Below are positions 1 through 4,702 of a stretch of DNA of 5,293 nt, piece by piece. A program made the translations under genes and the position numbers. Location of the stretch: the NCBI GenBank assembly GCA_003170875.1, contig PMYJ01000204.1, positions 1 to 5,293 of the forward strand. The letters are read 5' to 3'. The stretch comes from Candidatus Dormiibacterota bacterium. Lineage in GTDB: Bacteria; Chloroflexota; Dormibacteria; Aeolococcales; Aeolococcaceae. The stretch's first letter is position 1; every line of letters starts with the position of its first letter. The notes below the pieces were generated by a model. That model made no database searches. It saw nothing but the letters and a program-made list of their open reading frames with translations, and was not told where the DNA came from.

Positions 1-201
1 CGCGAGGTACTGGAGCAGATGGCTGAGGGAAGGTCGAATCGCGCTATCGGAGAGCGGCTCTTCCTGAGCCCCAAGACGGTGGAGGCCCACGTCTCGGCGA
101 TCTTCTCCAAGCTGGGCATCGAGGACACCGCGGACGACAACCGCAGGGTGCTGTCAGTGCTCACCTGGCTGCGCGGCGACAGCGGGGAGATGCAGCCCTA
201 G
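1..201 (+). CDS. LuxR/NarL-family response regulator, C-terminal DNA-binding domain (5' partial)
   Basis: Only the last 66 residues are in the window; the frame is open to base 1, so the first ATG inside (base 19) is not the start. The visible part is a GerE/LuxR helix-turn-helix. It opens with REVLEQMAEG, followed by the SNRAIGERLFLS scaffold helix region, the recognition helix SPKTVEAHVSAIFSKLGI (about residues 23-40) and the DDNRRVLSVLTWLR tail typical of actinobacterial NarL-like regulators. This domain binds DNA as a dimer. In full-length relatives it follows an N-terminal phosphoreceiver domain, or sometimes a large ATPase or other sensor, and none of that can be seen here. The partner kinase and target genes are unknown. 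It converges on the dienelactone hydrolase gene with 13 bp between stop codons, so the two are not co-transcribed. The domain call is secure; the full protein class is inferred. Confidence 0.9.
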   Translation, partial: REVLEQMAEGRSNRAIGERLFLSPKTVEAHVSAIFSKLGIEDTADDNRRVLSVLTWLRGDSGEMQP

Positions 202-220
202 GAGGGATCGCGCGCTAGGG
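196..220. terminator. Inverted repeat spanning two convergent stop codons (possible bidirectional terminator)
   Basis: CCCTAG at 196-201 and CTAGGG at 215-220 are perfect inverted copies separated by 13 nt. The left arm contains the TAG stop of the LuxR-type gene (199-201), and the right arm contains the complementary-strand TAG stop of the hydrolase gene (215-217). A hairpin could form on either transcript. The stem is only 6 bp, the loop is long and there is no T-tract, so a terminator role is a guess from position. Confidence 0.3.
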
Positions 221-907
221 GGTGGCCGGTGCAGAGCGGACGTGCTCGGCGAAGAAGGCGAGGACGCGCTCCCAGGCGTCGGTGGAGGCAGCGGCGGCGT
301 ATGCCTTGCCCTGGTCGTTGAAGAACGAATGCCGTGCCCCCGGATAGATCTTGATGTCGTGCACGATCCCGTACGTCTCGAGGCGGGCATCGAGCTTGCG
401 CCCGAAGCGCGCCGTGAAGTCCTTGCCCGGGTAGCTGCCCACCACCGGACAGAGGCGGCGCGCAGCGCTGAGGGGGTGCGGGTTCATGGCGTAGAAGGGG
501 GCGATTGCGCGCAGCCGCTGGTCCCGGCAACCCCAGGCGAGGGCGAGACCGCCGCCCATGCAGAAGCCGATCACCCCGATGCGCGCCCCATCGACCTCCG
601 GCTGGGCGATCAGGAAGTCCGCGGAGGCCCTCAGGTGGGGGATCGCGAACTGCTCGCGGCCGATCATCGCCTCGCCCATCAGGCGGGCTAAGCAGATCAC
701 CCGGCTGTGGTCGTTGAAGAGGTCGACGGCGAGCGCTGCATAGCCCTCCGCCGCGAAGCGCCCAGTGATGTCGCGGATGTTGTCGTTGAGGCCGTACGCC
801 TCGTGGATCACCACCACGCCCGAGTGCGGGCCGGGCCCGTCGGGGAGCGCGAGGCAGCCCTGGAGTCGGGTCTGGCTCGACGGGATGACGACGTCGTGGA
901 GGCTCAT
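215..907 (-). CDS. Dienelactone hydrolase family protein (alpha/beta hydrolase)
   Basis: The 230-aa product from ATG 905-907 matches the usual dienelactone hydrolase length. This alpha/beta-hydrolase family hydrolyses dienelactone (carboxymethylenebutenolide) in chlorocatechol degradation, but many members act on other esters or lactones. Recognisable parts are the early strand with HEAYGLNDNIRD (His35-Glu36; Glu36 is the usual partner of the nucleophile), the nucleophile elbow GFCMGGG with Cys116, the probable catalytic Asp163 in GSYPGKD, and His193 in GARHSFFN. The Cys-Asp-His triad is therefore complete. There is no signal peptide, so it is probably cytoplasmic. A GTG at 988 would add 27 low-complexity residues but would overlap the divergent methyltransferase start; I prefer 907. 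No other chlorocatechol-pathway gene is nearby, so the true substrate is unknown. No good Shine-Dalgarno precedes 907; CATACT at 915-920 (minus) is a weak -10 candidate. Confidence 0.9.
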   Translation of the reverse strand: MSLHDVVIPSSQTRLQGCLALPDGPGPHSGVVVIHEAYGLNDNIRDITGRFAAEGYAALAVDLFNDHSRVICLARLMGEAMIGREQFAIPHLRASADFLIAQPEVDGARIGVIGFCMGGGLALAWGCRDQRLRAIAPFYAMNPHPLSAARRLCPVVGSYPGKDFTARFGRKLDARLETYGIVHDIKIYPGARHSFFNDQGKAYAAAASTDAWERVLAFFAEHVRSAPATP

Positions 908-975
908 CGGGGAAGAGCGGAAGTATGCGCCCGCGACTGCCGCCCCGTCCGTTGTGGTCTGATGATCGCCCGCTG

Positions 976-1608
976 ATGAAGAGGCCACGCCACGGCGACA
1001 TCGAGCGCTTCGACGAGTGGTCGACCACCTACGACCGCACCCCGGGGCAGTTCTTCTTCGGGCGCATCCATCGGCCGGTTGTCGATGCGGTCTGCTCCGG
1101 CCGCGTGCTCCCGCGCCGCGTCGTGGACCTCGGCTGCGGGACCGGTCGCCTGCTCGAGTCGCTCCTCCCCCATCTGCCGGGCGCGGAGCTGGTCGGCGTC
1201 GATCCCGCCGAGGGGATGATCGCGGTGGCGCGCACCCGCTTCGCGGCCGAGCCGCGGGTCCGCCTCGAGGTGGCCACAGCCGAGCACCTGCCGCTCGCCG
1301 ACGCGAGCGTCGACGCGGTCACGACGACGATGTCCTTCCACCACTGGGACCACCAGGAGATGGCACTTCGTGAGGTGGTCCGGGTGCTCGCCCCGGGTGG
1401 ACGGCTGCTCCTCGCCGACGTGCTCGGGATCGGATTCTTCGGCCGCATGATGCGATCGCTCGAACGGCATCACGGGAGTGGCTATCGCAACGCGCCGGAG
1501 TTGACGGGGCTGCTGCGCGACGCGGGGTTCAGCCGCTGGCGGCGCCGGCAGCTCTGGCCGGGGGTACCGATCTACGTGGTGGAGGCGCGCCTGGCGGCCA
1601 AACCCTGA
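976..1608 (+). CDS. Class I SAM-dependent methyltransferase (Methyltransf_11/UbiE-like)
   Basis: This 210-aa protein has the class I methyltransferase fold signatures in order. Motif I is VVDLGCGTG (residues 49-57), forming the SAM-binding glycine loop. Asp76 in GVDPAEG is the acidic residue that should bind the SAM ribose. Next come ATAEHLPLADASVDAV (about 100-115), the SFHHW segment (120-124), and LREVVRVLAPGGRLLLADV (131-149), the typical post-motif strand. The C-terminus (YRNAPELTGLLRDAGFSRW) also fits the Methyltransf_11 family. The substrate cannot be read from the sequence; small molecules or lipids/quinones are usual for relatives. The start chosen is ATG 976, because the family-like sequence begins just after it (ERFDEWSTTYDR). 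ATG 925 would add 17 Arg/Pro-rich residues and has an SD-like GGGGAAGAG at 909-917, so it is not excluded. The gene is divergent from the hydrolase and followed by a strong hairpin. Confidence 0.9.
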   Translation: MKRPRHGDIERFDEWSTTYDRTPGQFFFGRIHRPVVDAVCSGRVLPRRVVDLGCGTGRLLESLLPHLPGAELVGVDPAEGMIAVARTRFAAEPRVRLEVATAEHLPLADASVDAVTTTMSFHHWDHQEMALREVVRVLAPGGRLLLADVLGIGFFGRMMRSLERHHGSGYRNAPELTGLLRDAGFSRWRRRQLWPGVPIYVVEARLAAKP

Positions 1609-1677
1609 GTCCCGGAGAGCGTGCTGACGGCACGTGATGGGCGGGAGGGGCGCGGCGCTCGCTCGGTCTCGGGGCGA

Positions 1678-1706
1678 GCTCCCCGCGCCAGGCGGGCGCG
1701 GGGAGC
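1678..1706 (+). terminator. Perfect 12-bp GC hairpin downstream of the methyltransferase gene
   Basis: GCTCCCCGCGCC (1678-1689) and GGCGCGGGGAGC (1695-1706) are exact inverted copies around a 5-nt loop (AGGCG), about 70 nt after the methyltransferase stop. The stem is very stable, but no T-run follows. It is either a U-less terminator, as often proposed in high-GC Gram-positives, or a 3' stability element. A smaller 5-bp stem (1620-1624 with 1630-1634) precedes it, and a short AGGCC/GGCCT element (1716-1726) follows, ending in TTCC. Confidence 0.45.
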
Positions 1707-1740
1707 GCCGCGACGAGGCCCGGCCTTTCCAAATCTCGGA

Positions 1741-1760
1741 CTGAGGAGGACTGAGGAGGA
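1741..1760 (+). repeat. 10-bp purine-rich tandem duplication
   Basis: CTGAGGAGGA occurs twice head to tail and runs on into GGAGAGAG, giving a GA-rich stretch of about 30 nt between the hairpin and the DUF962 gene. Each copy contains a Shine-Dalgarno-like GAGGAGG, but no start codon with a convincing reading frame follows at useful spacing. The duplication is certain; its function is unknown and it may be simple replication slippage. Confidence 0.75.
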
Positions 1761-1849
1761 GGAGAGAGCCGGGCAGCGCCAGCATCACATCCGCTCCGCG
1801 GGTGGCTCGTGGGTCCACCGCTTCGTTACAGCTTTGGCGGCGGGGAGCG

Positions 1850-1855
1850 TAGGCT
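1850..1855 (+). promoter_or_regulatory. Putative -10 box (TAGGCT) for leaderless transcription of the DUF962 gene
   Basis: TAGGCT fits TANNNT and ends exactly 6 nt before ATG 1862, which would place the transcription start at or next to the A of the start codon. No Shine-Dalgarno lies at normal spacing (the nearest, GGGGAG, is 14 nt away). A weak -35 candidate, GTTACA (1825-1830), lies 19 bp upstream. This is inferred from sequence and spacing only. Confidence 0.4.
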
Positions 1856-1861
1856 GAAACG

Positions 1862-2254
1862 ATGGGATCTCAGCGGGGAGGCGCCGGGGGGCGCGAGTAC
1901 CACAGCTTCGACGACTACTTCCCGTACTACGTGAGTCAGCACAGCCGGCCTGCGACCCGGTGGCTGCACTTCGCGGGGACCCACCTGGGGGCCATCGCCG
2001 CGACGGCGGCGCTGGTGAAGCGGCGTCCGGTGGGCGTCCTGGTCCTCCCGCTGATCAGCTACGGGGTGGCTTGGGGCAGCCACCTCGCGATCGAGAAGAA
2101 CCGCCCGGCCACCTTCGGGCACCCGCTCTGGAGCCTGCGCGGCGACCTCCGGATGATCACCATGATGTGGCAGGGACGGGACGACGAGCTGGCCCGCATC
2201 GTCCGCGACCAGGGGGCGATCGTGCTGGACGGGGGCGATCGGGGCAAGCCCTGA
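1862..2254 (+). CDS. DUF962 / Mpo1-like small membrane protein
   Basis: This 130-aa protein has the DUF962 (Mpo1-like) signature. The first block is YHSFDDYFPYYVSQHSRP, then TRWLHFAGTHLG (about residues 13-43). The second is SYGVAWGSHLAIEKNRPA, then TFGHPLWSLRGDLRM (about 66-98). The family founder, yeast Mpo1, is an Fe(II)-dependent ER dioxygenase in phytosphingosine breakdown and depends on conserved histidines; His27, His36, His41, His74 and His87 here are candidate metal ligands. Two hydrophobic segments, a short one around 42-52 and a clearer one around 57-76, suggest a membrane hairpin. Bacterial members are largely uncharacterised, so a 2-hydroxy-fatty-acid oxidation role is only an inference. 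The start is ATG 1862, fixed by the upstream TANNNT box and by the distance to the first conserved block. It stands alone: a 253-bp gap lies upstream and a convergent gene downstream. Confidence 0.88.
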   Translation: MGSQRGGAGGREYHSFDDYFPYYVSQHSRPATRWLHFAGTHLGAIAATAALVKRRPVGVLVLPLISYGVAWGSHLAIEKNRPATFGHPLWSLRGDLRMITMMWQGRDDELARIVRDQGAIVLDGGDRGKP

Positions 2255-2310
2255 CCGACGGGCGATCGCACCCGCACTCGCGCGGCAGCGCCGGCCTGCG
2301 CCCCTCTCAC

Positions 2311-2333
2311 CTCAGGCGCGACGGCCGCCTCAG
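2311..2333. terminator. Imperfect hairpin between convergent genes
   Basis: CTCAGGCG (2311-2318) pairs with CGCCTCAG (2326-2333) at 7 of 8 positions (one C-C mismatch) around a 7-nt loop. It overlaps the stop codon of the DUF2277 gene (2330-2332) and lies 56 nt after the DUF962 stop, so it could serve either transcript. There is no T-tract. The rest of the gap (2255-2310) shows only a GCGATCGC palindrome within 2260-2270 and nothing else I can name. Confidence 0.22.
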
Positions 2334-2539
2334 CGCGACGTCGCCGGCAGAAGCTCCACAAGCAGACGCCCGGTGACCGCCGAGATCTCGGCCACCGCGG
2401 CCTCGAACGCCTCGCGGTTGCGCTGCGCTGGCTGCCGGTAGCCGCTGATCTTACGCACGTACTGCAGCGCTGCCGCCTGGATGTCATCGGCGGACGCCGG
2501 GGGCTCGGCGCCGCGCAGGGTCTTGATGCTTCGACACAT
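2330..2539 (-). CDS. DUF2277 family small protein
   Basis: This 69-aa protein matches DUF2277 over its whole length. It starts with MCRSIKTLRG (the MCR-IK start with Cys2 is characteristic), followed by EPPASADDIQAAALQYVRKI, then SGYRQPAQRNREAFEAAVAEI and a helical end TGRLLVELLP. It should be a small, mostly alpha-helical soluble protein. The family has no established function that I know of; small size and the conserved N-terminal cysteine are its main features. It lies 19 bp downstream of the 332-aa gene on the same strand, yet has its own TANNNT box in that gap. No Shine-Dalgarno precedes the ATG; the upstream bases (CCTCCTCTC) are in fact anti-SD-like, which argues for leaderless translation. 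Family call firm, function unknown. Confidence 0.88.
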   Translation of the reverse strand: MCRSIKTLRGAEPPASADDIQAAALQYVRKISGYRQPAQRNREAFEAAVAEISAVTGRLLVELLPATSR

Positions 2540-2545
2540 GAGAGG

Positions 2546-2551
2546 AGGTTA
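2546..2551 (-). promoter_or_regulatory. Putative -10 box (TAACCT) for leaderless transcription of the DUF2277 gene
   Basis: On the minus strand TAACCT is followed by 6 nt (CCTCTC) and then the ATG at 2537-2539. It fits TANNNT at the distance that puts the transcription start on the start codon. The box sits in the 19-bp gap behind the 332-aa gene. No clear -35 element was found. Confidence 0.4.
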
Positions 2552-2558
2552 GCGCGTG

Positions 2559-3557
2559 CTATCCGCCCACCAGTCCGATGACCGCGTGGGTGAGGTAGGC
2601 GGACAGGGTCCGGCGGAGACCCGCCTCGTTGGAAGGTGGGAGCGACCAGCCGCCTCTACCGCATTGCAACGCACCCGACCGGAAGCGTCCCGGTCTCTCG
2701 AGCGAGGCCTCCAGCGTGCCCATCGAGGTGGTGATGGTGGCCTCGCCGGTCGCGAGCAGGGCGGCGACGCCCGCGTCCACCCACGCCCGCACCCACTCCT
2801 CGACCCGGGTGACCGGGTCGTCGACAGTGGCGGGCACGGCCTCGATGCGCGGGTCGGCCAACACGCGCTCGATGACGGCGGCGGACCCGCCCACGTAGGT
2901 CCAGGGGAGGTCGATCTCGCTGGCGACGCACCAGGCCCGGTCCTCCGGCCACCAGAGGTTCGCCGGCTGGTGGAGCACGTGGCCAAAGAGCGCGCTCGTG
3001 ACAGCGTCCTCAACGCATCCGGTGTAGAGGAGGTAGTCGCGGTTCGGTAGGCGCACACGGGGTGCGCGGAGCACAGGCTCGGGGACCGGGCCGGGGATCA
3101 ACTCGGACGGCTCCCTCCGCCGGGGGATCAGCCAATGCCCCTCCCAGCCATAGCCCTCCCAGACGCAGAGGAAGCAGTGCTCCGGCGTGCGGGTTGCGGC
3201 TCGGAGGAGCTCGGCGAGCACCAGGACATCGGGCGGATAGAGGGTCCCGATGGAGGGGCCATGCTGCCCCTTCCACGGCGCCTCTCCCGCAGGCCGGGTC
3301 GGGGGAAGGGCGATGGAGTGGTACTGGGTGTCGGAGCGGACCGACGTCCCACTCCAGGCGGCCACGTCGCGCCATCGCACCGGGGGCCCCTCCCCCGGAG
3401 CGAAGACGGCTGCCGGATGGAGGACGCGGGCGTAGGCCTCGAAACCGCCCGGGACCACCGAGGCCACGACGTGCGCCGCGAAGGGGGTGAGGCGCTCACG
3501 GATCCAGTCCGCCTCGCCGACGGCTTCGCTCCAGCTCGCGGCGGGTGGCTCGACCAT
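2559..3557 (-). CDS. Uncharacterised 332-aa protein (actinobacterial-type hypothetical)
   Basis: I do not know a function for this protein. It resembles a set of actinobacterial hypothetical proteins that share GGFEAYARVLHPA (residues 37-49), a CFLCVWEGYGW block (128-138), RVRLPNRDYLLYTG (167-180) and an aromatic LWWPEDRAWCVASEID segment (201-216) leading to WTYVGG. It is rich in Trp and Pro, with no signal peptide or membrane segment, so it is probably a soluble cytoplasmic protein. From memory, relatives tend to end near the IEAVPATVDDPVT region (about 228-240). Here some 90 further residues follow, including EEWVRAWVDAGVAALLATG and a Gly/Arg/Ser-rich part. I chose ATG 3555-3557 because a TANNNT box ends 7 nt before it; ATG at 3581 or 3566 would place or overlap the box inside the gene. 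It follows the aldo/keto reductase gene by 63 bp and precedes DUF2277 by 19 bp on the same strand. Confidence 0.8.
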   Translation of the reverse strand: MVEPPAASWSEAVGEADWIRERLTPFAAHVVASVVPGGFEAYARVLHPAAVFAPGEGPPVRWRDVAAWSGTSVRSDTQYHSIALPPTRPAGEAPWKGQHGPSIGTLYPPDVLVLAELLRAATRTPEHCFLCVWEGYGWEGHWLIPRRREPSELIPGPVPEPVLRAPRVRLPNRDYLLYTGCVEDAVTSALFGHVLHQPANLWWPEDRAWCVASEIDLPWTYVGGSAAVIERVLADPRIEAVPATVDDPVTRVEEWVRAWVDAGVAALLATGEATITTSMGTLEASLERPGRFRSGALQCGRGGWSLPPSNEAGLRRTLSAYLTHAVIGLVGG

Positions 3558-3564
3558 GCCGGCC

Positions 3565-3570
3565 ATGCTA
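3565..3570 (-). promoter_or_regulatory. Putative -10 box (TAGCAT) for the 332-aa protein gene
   Basis: On the minus strand TAGCAT ends 7 nt before ATG 3555-3557. A weak -35 candidate CGGACG (3588-3593; shares GAC with TTGACA) lies 17 bp further upstream. No Shine-Dalgarno is present before this ATG. The spacing supports a leaderless or near-leaderless mRNA and decides between three in-frame ATGs. Confidence 0.4.
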
Positions 3571-3620
3571 CCCGCGCGCATCGGGGGCGTCCGGGAACCC
3601 GACCTGGGCTCGGCTGCGAC

Positions 3621-4637
3621 TCAGCGGCCGAGGATCTTGTCGATGCGGGACATCTGCGGCGCGGAGAGCGGCCCGAACCGCATCGCGCCGGCGTTCTCCT
3701 CGACCTGGGCCACCGTCTTGAAGCCGGGGATGGGGACGGTCGCCGGGCTGCGCGCCCAGAGCCAGCCCAGCGCCCCCTGGACCAAGGTTCGCCCGCCGTC
3801 GGTCAGCACCTCACGGAGCGCGTCGAGCTTGGCGAGCCAGGCCGGGTTGGCGCTGCCGTCGGCGTTGAAGATGTCGCCCCAACCCAGCTCCAGCGCCTGG
3901 GCCCGCCAGTCGTCGCGCGGGAGCCGGGAGTCGGGCCCGTACTTGCCGCTCAGGAACCCGGACGCGAGCGGGCTGCGAATGACCGCCGTCATCCGGCGCT
4001 TCTCGCAGAGCTCGATCATCCCGGGCGTCTCCTGGAGCACGTTGCAGATGAACTGCAGCGCCGAGCAGGTGCCGCGGACGGCCCAGCGCCCGGCCTGCTC
4101 CGCGACGTCGCAGCTCCAACCGAACTCGCGGATCAGGCCCTCCGACTGAAGGCTCTCGAGTGTCTCCACCACCGCATCCGACTGGGCGTCGGAGAGGCTC
4201 CCGACGTGGCACTGGTAGAGGTCGATGTCGTCGCGCTGGAGACGTCGCAGCGATGCCTCGCAGGCGCGCCGGATGTAGGCGGGGCTCACGTCCATGGTGT
4301 GCCCCCGCCGGCTGCCGTCCTCGTCGAAGGTGTTGCCAAACTTGGTGGCGATCACCACGTCCTCGAGGTGGTGCTCCAGAGCCTTGGCGACCACCCTCTC
4401 GCTGTGGCCCGCGCCGTAGGAGTCGGCGGTGTCGAAGAAGCGGATGCCGAGGTCATAGGCGCGGCGGATGCCGCGGACCGACTCGTCGTCGTCCACCACT
4501 CCCCAGCCGATGGTCCGCCCGTCCTCTCCGACCGTCGGGCCCCCGATGGCCCAGCAGCCGATTCCCATCGGGGTCAGCCGGATGGGGGAGCGTCCCAGCC
4601 GCCGGGGCTCCAGCTCGTCCGCGATCTCCATCGCCAT
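3621..4637 (-). CDS. Aldo/keto reductase
   Basis: This 338-aa (beta/alpha)8-barrel NADPH-dependent oxidoreductase should interconvert carbonyls and alcohols; the physiological substrate cannot be inferred. The N-terminus (RRLGRSPIRLTPMGIGCWAIGG) is typical of the family. The catalytic tetrad is complete: Asp69 and Tyr74 in FFDTADSYG, Lys99 in ATKFG and His144 in LYQCHVG. The later barrel has SPLASGFLSGKYG, and the cofactor-binding end PIPGFKTVAQVEEN is at about 312-325. Length is normal for the family and there is no signal peptide, so it is cytoplasmic. The start is ATG 4635-4637 because AAGGAG lies 6 nt upstream; a GTG at 4652 would add five residues and place the Shine-Dalgarno inside the gene. 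It lies 65 bp after the CysRS-C-type gene and 63 bp before the 332-aa gene, all on the minus strand. It is the only gene here with a textbook Shine-Dalgarno. Confidence 0.95.
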   Translation of the reverse strand: MAMEIADELEPRRLGRSPIRLTPMGIGCWAIGGPTVGEDGRTIGWGVVDDDESVRGIRRAYDLGIRFFDTADSYGAGHSERVVAKALEHHLEDVVIATKFGNTFDEDGSRRGHTMDVSPAYIRRACEASLRRLQRDDIDLYQCHVGSLSDAQSDAVVETLESLQSEGLIREFGWSCDVAEQAGRWAVRGTCSALQFICNVLQETPGMIELCEKRRMTAVIRSPLASGFLSGKYGPDSRLPRDDWRAQALELGWGDIFNADGSANPAWLAKLDALREVLTDGGRTLVQGALGWLWARSPATVPIPGFKTVAQVEENAGAMRFGPLSAPQMSRIDKILGR

Positions 4638-4643
4638 CTGCGT

Positions 4644-4649
4644 CTCCTT
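4644..4649 (-). promoter_or_regulatory. Shine-Dalgarno (AAGGAG) deciding the aldo/keto reductase start
   Basis: AAGGAG on the minus strand is followed by 6 nt and then ATG 4635-4637. It rules against the upstream in-frame GTG (4650-4652), which directly abuts it. It contrasts with the SD-less genes downstream. Confidence 0.75.
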
Positions 4650-4662
4650 CACTTGTGCAACG

Positions 4663-4702
4663 CCGGCGGTCCAGCGCCGGTCCGTCGGGCCGCGATCCGG
4701 CC
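4663..4702 (-). terminator. Two tandem GC hairpins between the CysRS-C-type gene and the aldo/keto reductase
   Basis: Directly after the TGA (4703-4705), read on the minus strand, GGCCG (4702-4698) pairs with CGGCC (4692-4688) around 5 nt. Then CCGGCG (4680-4675) pairs with CGCCGG (4668-4663) around 6 nt. Both stems are perfect but short and neither has a T-tract. They may end or attenuate transcription from the upstream gene, or simply reflect high GC. Confidence 0.28.

Noticed and set aside
215..907. A chlorocatechol or aromatic degradation cluster around the dienelactone hydrolase
   Set aside because: No dioxygenase, cycloisomerase or maleylacetate reductase lies nearby. Family members have many other roles, and the neighbouring genes run in other directions.
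198..1028. A 276-codon minus-strand open frame overlapping the hydrolase
   Set aside because: It is a shifted-frame shadow of the dienelactone hydrolase gene. The translation is mostly Arg/Pro/Gly, while the true frame has the complete Cys-Asp-His triad.
904..1818. A 304-codon minus-strand open frame
   Set aside because: It is antisense to the methyltransferase with its intact motif I, and runs through the hairpin and the GA repeat. Its composition is unnatural (Arg/Pro/Ala-rich) and no motif is recognisable.
1621..1857. A 78-codon plus-strand open frame filling the gap before the DUF962 gene
   Set aside because: It would start at GTG without a Shine-Dalgarno and read through the perfect hairpin and the tandem repeat. 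The protein is Arg/Gly-rich with no similarity I recognise.
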